From Pseudomonas sp. (GTDB lineage: Bacteria; Pseudomonadota; Gammaproteobacteria; Pseudomonadales; Pseudomonadaceae), in assembly GCA_026398835.1 (NCBI GenBank), contig JAPLSD010000576.1, forward strand, positions 1 to 10,126: DNA of 10,126 nucleotides. Direction: 5' to 3'. Shown here one piece after another: positions 1-6,277 of the stretch (its first letter is position 1; each line of letters begins with the position of its first letter). Made by a program: the position numbers and the translations under genes. The notes under the pieces were generated by a model. It searched no databases and was not told where the DNA came from. It saw only the letters and a list, made by a program, of their open reading frames with translations.

Positions 1-199
1 GATCCGGGCGGGCCAATTGCTGATAGAGCACCCGTGCAGCTCCCGGCAGGCCGTTTCGTGCCTGTTCCAGTGCTTTGCTGTAACCGTGCTGCACCGCAGG
101 CGGAACCACGGGCGCAGTGCTGCGCAAAGAAATCCAGGCGATGCCGAAGGCAAACACGATAAGCAGACTGATGAGCAGAGGGCGGCGGGGCTTGGACAT
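1..199 (-). CDS. 5' end of an unrecognised membrane-anchored protein (partial)
   Basis: An open frame begins with ATG at 199-197 on the minus strand and runs off the left edge without a stop, giving 66 residues. The protein starts MSKPRRPLLI. A short basic N-terminus is followed by a hydrophobic stretch at about residues 8-24, then a Pro/Val-rich linker and a helix-like amphipathic segment (about residues 39-64). This fits a protein held by one N-terminal membrane segment or an uncleaved signal, with most of it in the periplasm. The ribosome site is weak: only GGA, 7 nt before the ATG. The gene lies 75 nt downstream of the bestrophin gene on the same strand with no obvious terminator between, so co-transcription is possible. 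The last visible residues resemble the opening helix of a helical-repeat protein (TPR or HEAT), but this is only an impression. I do not recognise the family. Confidence 0.6.
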   Translation of the reverse strand, partial: MSKPRRPLLISLLIVFAFGIAWISLRSTAPVVPPAVQHGYSKALEQARNGLPGAARVLYQQLARPD

Positions 200-274
200 G
201 CAGGAATCCGGGGCTGACAGGCTTTTGCAGAGGCGCCAGCTTCGGTCAGGAGGGGCCGCGAGTCAAACCCTGAG

Positions 275-1174
275 TCAGGTCAATACGTACTCGATCGGTT
301 CCAGCATCGGCGGCAAGTCGGTTTGCCCCAATGCCGCCAGCACTTCGCGCTCAATGGTGCGCAAAATCGCATTACACGGCAGATCGTTCTCATCAAAGCC
401 GAACGGATCCTCGAGGTCGTCGCCGATCTCGTCGAGGCCGAAAAAGGTGTAGCTGACAATTGCGGTGAAGATCGGAGCCAACCACCCCAGCGGTTGCGCC
501 AAAGCGAAGGGCAGCAGGATGCAGAACAGATAAATCGTGCGGTGCAGCAGCAAGGTGTAAGGGAAGGGCAACGGCGTGCTTTTGATGCGCTCGCAGCTGG
601 CCTGAACCTGGCTCAAGCTGACCAGCCGGGTTTCCAGTTGGGTATAGCGCCATTCGCTGATCCGACCGTGTTCAGCAAGCTGCGAGCAGCGCGCGCCTAT
701 CCGTTGCAGGAGGCTATCAGTGATGTTCGGATGATTGGCCTCAATGACGTCGCGCACCCACGGCTTGATCGCCGCCGCCTCATCTTCGAATCGTAATCGT
801 GCAATCAGTCCATGAGCGAAACCACAGAGCTCGCGCAACAGACGTTCGCGCTCTTCAACGTCTTTGAGCACTTGGGTTTCGCGAGTCAGCGAGCGCACCT
901 CGATAATCAACTGACCCAACTGCTTGCGGCCTTCCCACCAACGGTCATAACAGGCGTTGTTGCGAAAACTCATGAAAATCGACAGCGACAGCCCAAGCAA
1001 AGTGAACGGCGTGGCATTGACCTTGGAGAACCAGGCGGGATGCCAGGTTTCCACCAGCACAATCACCGAGGCCAACAAGGTGACCAGTAGGCTGCGCAAG
1101 GCGATGCGCCGGGCAATCGAGCCTTTGAGGGAAAACAGGATGCCGATCACGTTCGGCTTGGGGCGGACAATCAT
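275..1174 (-). CDS. Bestrophin/UPF0187 (YneE-like) membrane channel protein
   Basis: The 299-residue product aligns from memory along its whole length with E. coli YneE and other bacterial bestrophin homologues, which form pentameric ion channels in the inner membrane. Visible landmarks are the shared start MIVRP, two N-terminal hydrophobic segments (about 24-44 and 55-70), and FRNN (70-73) followed by YDRWWEGRK (76-84). Next come CERIKSTPLPFPY (194-206), two C-terminal membrane segments (about 208-245), and the bestrophin signature DEIGDDLEDPFG (248-259) followed by ENDLP (262-266). The length is normal and the motifs are intact. The ATG at 1174 is chosen because its N-terminus matches the family, although no good Shine-Dalgarno sequence precedes it. 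Known bacterial members conduct cations, but the selectivity and role of this one cannot be read from the sequence. It is transcribed away from the FUSC cluster. Confidence 0.9.
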   Translation of the reverse strand: MIVRPKPNVIGILFSLKGSIARRIALRSLLVTLLASVIVLVETWHPAWFSKVNATPFTLLGLSLSIFMSFRNNACYDRWWEGRKQLGQLIIEVRSLTRETQVLKDVEERERLLRELCGFAHGLIARLRFEDEAAAIKPWVRDVIEANHPNITDSLLQRIGARCSQLAEHGRISEWRYTQLETRLVSLSQVQASCERIKSTPLPFPYTLLLHRTIYLFCILLPFALAQPLGWLAPIFTAIVSYTFFGLDEIGDDLEDPFGFDENDLPCNAILRTIEREVLAALGQTDLPPMLEPIEYVLT

Positions 1175-1214
1175 CGTCGAGGCTTTATGGTAGAGGCGCT
1201 TTCGCAGCGGGATC

Positions 1215-1244
1215 AGATTAGGAGCGCAGGGGGGTGACTGTCCA
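1215..1244 (-). promoter_or_regulatory. Candidate sigma70-type promoter for the bestrophin gene
   Basis: On the minus strand a TGGACA hexamer (1244-1239) lies 18 nt before TAATCT (1220-1215). Transcription would start about 30 nt before the ATG at 1174. Both hexamers are imperfect and the match was found by eye, so this is a weak call. No other minus-strand pair in the gap looked better. Confidence 0.25.
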
Positions 1245-1367
1245 ATCGCTATGGCTGACGGGGTGATCGAGGGTATCTATCGGCGGCGCCTGACCCATCG
1301 GCGAGTTTGCCTACGCTTGTGTCGACACTGAAACCTGTCGAGGCACCGAAGCAGTGACTACGCTTGC

Positions 1368-1373
1368 AGGTGA
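1368..1373 (+). promoter_or_regulatory. Shine-Dalgarno site of the FUSC gene
   Basis: AGGTGA lies 7 nt before the ATG at 1381. It supports that ATG (MSVPMQPLL) over the upstream in-frame GTG at 1354 and over the ATG at 1393. It also shows that the original gene start is upstream of the frameshift, so the long downstream frame is not an independent gene. Confidence 0.55.
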
Positions 1374-1380
1374 TGACTCG

Positions 1381-3439
1381 ATGAGTGTTCCCATGCAACC
1401 GCTACTTCAGTACTTCAAGGCGATACTCAACCCCGGGCGAGGGGTGCTGTTGTTCGCCTTGAGAACCATCGCGGCCGGGCTATTGACGCTGTATCTGGCC
1501 TTCTTGTTCGACCATCGGCACCACCCTGGGTGCGGTCGTGGCGGTGTTGATCATGGCGATCTTTCCCCAGGCGCCCCTGCCTTTCATCACCACCCTGGCC
1601 TTGTGGCTGGCGTTGTGTACCGCCGGCGGCACCTTGCTGCGCTACACCAGTTCCCAGGCGTTTGTTTTGAGCGGATACACGGCAGTGGTTGTTGCACTGC
1701 TGGCGGTGCCTGATCAGGACGGCACATTCCTGCTGGCCGTCACCCGCGTGACCGAGACACTCTTGGCGGTTGCCTGTGTGTGCGTTGTCAGCCTTCTTAC
1801 GGCGCGGCCGGAAACCGTGGCCCGGGATTACTTCGCCAAGATCGATCAGGTGATCAAGCTGCTCGCGACCCACGCTGCGGCCGTGATCCGAACCGAAGAA
1901 AGTGAGGCCGAGTTCCACCGGCGGCAAATGCAGCTGCTTGGTGCGATCAGCGCTCTGGAGGGTGTTCGTCGGCATTTGTATTTCGATGCCCCACGTTTGC
2001 GCAGCGCCAATGGGTTGGTGCAGTTGCTGGGTAATCAGCTGGTGTTGTTGACGTCGCGGCTGACGGCTTTGCGTCACCAGCGGGAGCTGCTTGCCGAGCG
2101 CTGGAAAGGAGCGTTGCCGGAGGAGATACAGCGTTTGCGCACCGAAGAACTGGTCTTTCTCGATGAACTGGCCCAGCAGGGACGCTCGCTGTCGACCGAG
2201 GCCCGGCACCGTTTCGCGGCGCTGCAACAGCGTTTCGATGACCAGGCCTACCAGGCCGAACAACTCACCGAAACGATGCCTGCCACCCTGCGTTCACTGG
2301 CTTGGGCTCTGCGCTGGGAACAGGCGCGGATGCTGGAGCAGCTCGGCCAGACTCTCGAACTGAGCGACGCGATCCAGGACGGGCGTGCGGCCAGTAGTAT
2401 GTTTCGAGGCCAGGACAACCCCTTGCATCTGGACTTCACCCTGGCGGCGATGAACGCGATCCGGGCATTTACCGCGTTGCTGGTGGCTGGCCTGATCTGG
2501 ATCGAAACCGCTTGGGATGGGGCTCGGGGTGGGATGATCGTAGTGGGGATTCTCTGTTCGCTGATGGCGACTTTTCCGCGGCCGTTGCTCGCCAGCCAAA
2601 GCTTTGCCAGGGGGCTGGGTCTGGCCTTGGTGGTGTCGGCGCTGTATCTGTTCATGCTGATACCGATGATCAGTGATTTCGAGTTACTCGCCTTATTGTT
2701 AGCCCCCTTGCTGTATGCCGTCTCGGTGGGGCTGTCCAGTCCGCCAACCACCGGCACAGGTATTGGGCTTGGACTGACGACAATGCTGTTGCTGGGCCCG
2801 CAAAACGTAGGAGTCGGCCAAAACACGGCCATTCTGTGGTTCGAGTTTGCCGCCGCGTATATCTGTGCAGCCACGCTGGCGCTCAGTGTCTACGCCTTGA
2901 TCTTCCCGTTCAGGCCCGTTTTGCGGATGCGGCGGCTGTTCAGTGAGAACTGCGAGCAGGTCTACGCTTTACTGAAGACGCCGGCCACCGATGAGCAGCA
3001 ATTTGCGTTTGAAAGTCGCATGGTCGATCGCCTGACCATGATGTTGGGATTATTGCCGGCCACCCACGACAAGGCGTCCAGCGAGCTGTTTGAAGTCAGC
3101 CTCGGGTGCATGGCTCTGGGCGTGGCGTTAAACCAGCTCAGGCAACAGGGGCAAAGCAACACGTTACTCAGTACAGAACAACAAAACCGTTTGCTGGCTG
3201 CGGTCCGTGAGACTGGACGATTGGTCGCCGGGCGGCCCGGGATTGACCTTGAGCAACTGCTCGGAAACCTGCGTGTGTTGGGCGATGAAATGGACGACTT
3301 GCATCTGGACGTTCATGAACACCTGTGGTCGGTCTTCAGGATGCGCGTGGCGCTGCTGATCGTGGTGTCGTTTTTGGAGCGACATCGCAAACACTTTCAA
3401 CCTGTAGACGTGGAAGGAGTACCGGCCCTTGCCCATTGA
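1381..3439 (+). pseudogene. FUSC-family (AaeB/YccS-like) exporter gene broken by internal deletion and frameshift
   Basis: Two frames together encode one FUSC-family inner-membrane exporter. The first 44 codons (1381-1512) end in LYLAFLFD. The protein then resumes in another frame at 1514 with IGTTLGAVVAVLIM and continues to the TGA at 3437-3439 (641 codons). FUSC homologues carry about 30 residues between these points, including a membrane helix and a conserved Q-P...G...R stretch just before G-T-x-L-G; these are absent. Loss of about 89 nt explains both the gap and the frame change. Read straight through, the first frame stops at 1711-1713. The second frame has stops at 1460 and 1484, and its first possible start is a GTG at 1538 with no ribosome site. 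The rest looks intact: remaining N-terminal helices (to about 1805), a soluble helical domain, a second membrane block (about 2435-2918) and a C-terminal soluble domain. Family members export aromatic carboxylates or fusaric acid by proton motive force. A sequencing or assembly error is the main alternative. Confidence 0.8.
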
Positions 3440-3629
3440 TTTCGAAGTGGGCGGCGTCTACTTGCCGCCAATCGCCCAGGCGCTGCTGTTGGCCTTTCCG
3501 GTTTTCCTGCTGATGGACTGGATCTTGCGCCGCTTGGGCGTGCTGCGGTTCGTCTGGCATGAAGCCTTGTTCGAAGGCGCGTTGTACGCCTGCGTTTGCG
3601 CGACGCTGATTCTGGTGATGGGAGCTTGA
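3429..3629 (+). CDS. DUF1656 (AaeX-like) small inner-membrane protein
   Basis: This 66-residue protein begins MPIDFEVGGVYLPP, the usual N-terminus of Pseudomonas DUF1656 proteins. It has two hydrophobic segments (about 12-30 and 46-64) separated by a basic turn and the R-F-V-W-H-E-A-L-F stretch (40-48). It belongs to the family of AaeX from the E. coli aaeXAB operon. Its job is not established; it regularly sits between the FUSC and HlyD genes of such exporters. The start is a TTG at 3429, preceded by GGAG at 3415-3418. No ATG gives the family N-terminus. The gene overlaps the FUSC 3' end by 11 nt, so translation is probably coupled. The FUSC frameshift makes ribosomes stop about 1.7 kb upstream, which may lower expression of this gene. 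Confidence 0.85.
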   Translation: MPIDFEVGGVYLPPIAQALLLAFPVFLLMDWILRRLGVLRFVWHEALFEGALYACVCATLILVMGA

Positions 3630-3633
3630 TGCG

Positions 3634-4608
3634 TTGAAGAAGATCCTTTCCCGATTCGTGACCGTGGCGGTGGTATTGCTGGCCTTTGTGCTTGGCTGGT
3701 TCGCCTGGGAGCATTACACCCGCGCGCCCTGGACGCGGGATGCCCGGGTGCGTGCCGATGTGGTGACCTTGTCGGCCGATGTCTCGGGGCGCATCGTCGG
3801 CCTGGGCGTCCAGGACAACCAGCATGTGGAGAAGGGTCAGTTGCTGCTGGAGATCGATCCGGCACGTTACGTCCTGGCGGTGGAGCACGCCAAGCGCTCG
3901 GTTGAGGTGGCGAAAGCCTCGCTGGGGCAATCCGAAGCGACCATTGTCTCCAGTCAGGCGCTGCTCAGGCAGCGTCAGAGCGAAGAACGCCGACGTCGTA
4001 CCCTCAAGGAGCGATCAGCGATCTCTGGCGAGGATTGGGAAAAATCCAGCACGGACGTAGCCGTGGCGCAGGCGGAACTGCTGCGCAACCAGGCGAACCT
4101 GGGGTTGGCTCAGGCCAACGTGCAACTGGCAATCGCCGCATTGACCCAGGCTGAACTCGACTTGCAGCGCACCCGGGTCGAAGCGCCTGTCAGTGGTTAC
4201 GTCACCAACCTGCTGACCCGCCAAGGCGACTATGCCGCCGCCGGTGGCGCGCTGTTGGCGTTGGTGGACAGTGACTCGTTTTATGTCAGCGGCTACTTCG
4301 AAGAGACCAAGCTGCCGCGAATCGAGGAAGGCGACCGTGTCAGGATCGAATTGATGAGCGGCGAAACCTTCGGCGGCACCGTGCAAAGCATTGCCTTCGC
4401 CATTGCCGACCGGGAGAACTTGCCCGGCGGTCGCTTGCTGGCCAACATCAACCCCAGTTATACCTGGGTCAAACTGGCGCAACGGGTGCCGGTGCGGATT
4501 CAGATCGATCCTGACTATGCCGGCAAAGGCCGGCTCAGAGCGGGTACTACCGCTACCGTCACGGTGCTTGAAACCGATGTGTTTCCTGGGTCAGAACGCG
4601 CTCCGTAG
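3634..4608 (+). CDS. HlyD/AaeA-type periplasmic adaptor of the FUSC exporter
   Basis: The 324-residue product is a membrane fusion protein linking an inner-membrane exporter to an outer-membrane channel. Its order is: N-terminal membrane anchor (about 8-24), RAPWTRDARVRADVV (30-44), first half of the lipoyl-like domain (45-75), a long Gln/Ala/Arg-rich coiled coil (about 78-175), and second lipoyl half (RVEAPVSGYV, 181-190). A beta-barrel domain follows, with the AaeA-type motif NPSYTWVKLAQRVPVRI (273-289). Length and motifs are normal. The start is a TTG at 3634, 4 nt after the DUF1656 stop, with GGGAG about 9 nt upstream. An ATG at 3629 is in another frame and meets a stop after two codons, and the chosen frame has a stop at 3616-3618. 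The gene itself looks intact, but it probably lacks a working partner because FUSC is broken. No outer-membrane factor follows it on this strand. Confidence 0.9.
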   Translation: MKKILSRFVTVAVVLLAFVLGWFAWEHYTRAPWTRDARVRADVVTLSADVSGRIVGLGVQDNQHVEKGQLLLEIDPARYVLAVEHAKRSVEVAKASLGQSEATIVSSQALLRQRQSEERRRRTLKERSAISGEDWEKSSTDVAVAQAELLRNQANLGLAQANVQLAIAALTQAELDLQRTRVEAPVSGYVTNLLTRQGDYAAAGGALLALVDSDSFYVSGYFEETKLPRIEEGDRVRIELMSGETFGGTVQSIAFAIADRENLPGGRLLANINPSYTWVKLAQRVPVRIQIDPDYAGKGRLRAGTTATVTVLETDVFPGSERAP

Positions 4609-4656
4609 GGGGACCGCGTCGAGCCTGGTCATCCGTGAAGAACCGTGTTTTTTTGG

Positions 4657-4724
4657 CATATCCATTTCTGCGGTAACGGCCACTTAGGGTTCCGCCAGCG
4701 GCCGTTACCGCAGAAACGGATATG
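4657..4724. repeat. Long imperfect inverted repeat (25-nt arms, 18-nt loop)
   Basis: The left arm (4657-4681) and right arm (4700-4724) are reverse complements at 24 of 25 positions; the core shared by both arms is TTTCTGCGGTAACGGCC. The single mismatch (A4664 against C4717) becomes a G-U wobble in a minus-strand transcript, so the hairpin is unbroken in that direction. The loop (4682-4699) contains CTTAGGGTTCCGCC. From memory, the arm plus this loop sequence is part of a dispersed intergenic repeat common in fluorescens-group pseudomonads. On that reading, this is a pair of repeat ends facing each other. Neither side carries a T-tract directly after the stem, so it is not a canonical intrinsic terminator. 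It lies between the 3' ends of two convergent operons, the usual place for REP-like elements. Confidence 0.8.
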
Positions 4725-4773
4725 TACCCCATCCAAGATAGGACCACAGTTCCCGAAACCCCGCGAAGAATCC

Positions 4774-4809
4774 AAAAAAAAGCCCCGCGACCGAATGCGG
4801 CGCGGGGCT
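4774..4809 (-). terminator. Intrinsic terminator of the mexEF-oprN operon
   Basis: AGCCCCGCG (4781-4789) pairs perfectly with CGCGGGGCT (4801-4809). Three more pairs (4791-4793 with 4798-4800) follow past a bulged A, closing on an AATG tetraloop. Read on the minus strand the hairpin is followed directly by eight T residues (4781-4774). On the plus strand the hairpin is followed by A residues, so it should stop only minus-strand transcripts, about 45 nt after the oprN stop. Confidence 0.85.
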
Positions 4810-4838
4810 AAAAAAATTGGTTGGTTGCGGCCAACCAA
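4810..4838 (-). terminator. Weaker upstream hairpin with T-tract, tandem terminator
   Basis: TTGGTTG (4821-4827) pairs with CAACCAA (4832-4838) around a CGGC loop. On the minus strand, four bases after the stem, comes a run of seven T residues (4816-4810). This lies between the oprN stop and the strong terminator, making two terminators in series. The short, less GC-rich stem suggests low efficiency on its own. Confidence 0.45.
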
Positions 4839-4852
4839 AAGGGGCTTTTGAA

Positions 4853-6277
4853 TCAGTTGTTGCTGGCGACCGTCTCTGGCTGCCAGCCGCCGCCGAGGGC
4901 TTTGTAGATGGCGACGATGCCGCGGTACAGGTCAACTTCAGCCTGGGCCTGGGAGTCTTCGGCAGCCAGACGTTCGCGTTGAGCGTCGAGCAGTACGAGG
5001 AAATCCACGGTGCCTTCGCGGTAGCGGATTTCAGCCAGATCAGCAGCGGCGCGGCTCGATTCGCTTTGACGAATCAGCGAGATCAAGCGTTGCTGGCGTT
5101 TGCCGTAATCGCTGAAAGCGTTTTCCGATTCTTCCAATGCCAACAGCACTTGTTGCTCATAGGTCGCCAGCGCGCCTTCGGCTTCAGCATTGGCACCGCG
5201 CAGGCGAGCCCGCACACTGCCCAGATCGAACGCCGCCCAGGTGATGCTTGGGCCCAGTGCCCAGGCATTGGCGGCCGAGGAGCCAATCTGCGAACCACGT
5301 CCGGCGGTGAAACCGAGGAAGCCGCTCAAGCTGACTCTCGGGAACAAGTCGGCTTTGGCCACGCCGATACGCGCAGTCGCCGCCGCCAGTTTACGTTCGG
5401 CGCTGAGGATGTCGGGACGGCGTTGCAGCAATTGACCTGGATCGCCAATCGGTAGCGCCTTGGCAATCGCCGGCAGGTTGGCCGGGCTGAGGTCGACGGT
5501 CAGTTTGTCCGGACGCTGGCCGAGCAGGGTAGCGATGCGGTTACGCTCGCGCACTTGCTCGGCTTGCAGTTGCGGCACGCTGGCTTCGACCGCCGCGAGG
5601 CGGGCGTCGGCACGCACCACATCGAGCTGATCACCGACACCGACGTCACGCAGGCTTTCGGTGATTTTGCGCGAGTCCTGTTGGTTCTTCAGGTTGGCCA
5701 GCGCGATTTTTTCCCGCAGTTGCGCGCCGCGCAGTTGCCCGTAGGCATCCACCAGTTCGGCAATCATGGTGACTTGCAGCTGGTAGAGGTCGGCGGCGGC
5801 CACTTGCTGATCGGCGTCGCTTGCTTCCAGATTGCGCTGGATGCGTCCGAACAAGTCCAGCTCCCAGGCCATGTCCAGACCCAGGTCATAGCGCTCGGTG
5901 TGCACGCGCTTTTCGGTGATGCCGGGTTGCTGAGCCGTGCCAATATCACTGCTGGCGCGGCTGGTGATGTCGGGTGTGGTCTGGGTGGCAACGTCATCAC
6001 GAATCGCCCGAGACGCTTTCAAACGGGCAAAGGCCACGCGCAACTCACGGTTGCCCTGCAAGGATTGAGTCACCAACTGGTTGAGGGTCGGATCGTCGAA
6101 TTGCTGCCACCAGATGCCTTCGAAACGCGCACGGTCGAAGTTCTTCTGACCGGCGGCGCCATCGGTGGCGGATGTGATGTTGGCCGGCTCCGTGGCAGGG
6201 GTTTTATAGTCCGGGCCCACGGTACAGGCGCCCAGCGCCAGTACCAGCAAGCTCGGCAGGAAGGCTTTCAGGCTCAT
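4853..6277 (-). CDS. oprN: OprN-type outer-membrane efflux channel lipoprotein
   Basis: The 474-residue product matches P. aeruginosa OprN along its length and belongs to the TolC/NodT outer-membrane factor family, which forms the trimeric exit duct of RND pumps. A lipoprotein signal is clear: basic start, hydrophobic core and lipobox L-G-A-C with the lipidated cysteine at residue 18, followed by TVGPDY. Family landmarks are WWQQFDDPTLNQLV (56-69), WELDLFGR (138-145), LLQRRPDI (283-290), FPRVSLSGFLGFTAGRGSQ (312-330), LGPSITWAAFDLGSVRARL (341-359) and GGGWQPE near the C-terminus. The two halves repeat each other, as usual. The ATG at 6277 overlaps the mexF stop by one base (TAATG), and a GGAGG lies 7 nt before it, so translation is coupled to mexF. 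It is last in the operon and faces two terminators. No truncation or frameshift is visible. Confidence 0.95.
   Translation of the reverse strand: MSLKAFLPSLLVLALGACTVGPDYKTPATEPANITSATDGAAGQKNFDRARFEGIWWQQFDDPTLNQLVTQSLQGNRELRVAFARLKASRAIRDDVATQTTPDITSRASSDIGTAQQPGITEKRVHTERYDLGLDMAWELDLFGRIQRNLEASDADQQVAAADLYQLQVTMIAELVDAYGQLRGAQLREKIALANLKNQQDSRKITESLRDVGVGDQLDVVRADARLAAVEASVPQLQAEQVRERNRIATLLGQRPDKLTVDLSPANLPAIAKALPIGDPGQLLQRRPDILSAERKLAAATARIGVAKADLFPRVSLSGFLGFTAGRGSQIGSSAANAWALGPSITWAAFDLGSVRARLRGANAEAEGALATYEQQVLLALEESENAFSDYGKRQQRLISLIRQSESSRAAADLAEIRYREGTVDFLVLLDAQRERLAAEDSQAQAEVDLYRGIVAIYKALGGGWQPETVASNN

Larger units (their letters stand above)
1175..1380. other. Divergent intergenic region between bestrophin gene and FUSC cluster
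   Basis: This 206-nt gap must hold the promoters of both divergent units. It contains no convincing ORF or RNA gene. Besides the weak minus-strand promoter at 1215-1244, it holds a perfect 10-bp palindrome, GTGTCGACAC, at 1319-1328. For the plus strand the best pair seen is CTGACC (1290-1295) with TACGCT (1312-1317), spacer 16. That would place the palindrome at about the transcription start, an operator-like position, but the match is poor. Clusters of this type are often controlled by a divergently encoded LysR-type regulator; none is present here. Confidence 0.4.

Noticed and set aside
1500..1545. Programmed frameshift as the explanation for the FUSC frame change
   Set aside because: There is no slippery run at the junction, and slippage could not restore the roughly 30 missing conserved residues.
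1427..2263. 278-residue minus-strand open frame opposite FUSC
   Set aside because: It is rich in Gln, Arg and His and opposite a clearly family-like sequence, so it is a shadow frame.
4596..4654. Intrinsic terminator for the plus-strand FUSC/HlyD operon
   Set aside because: A short hairpin (ACGCG 4596-4600 with CGCGT 4615-4619) and a run of seven T (4648-4654) are present, but about 28 nt separate them and no stem directly precedes the T run.
4657..4724. Inverted repeat as the remains of an insertion sequence
   Set aside because: There is no transposase fragment between or beside the arms, the loop is only 18 nt, and no target-site duplication flanks it.
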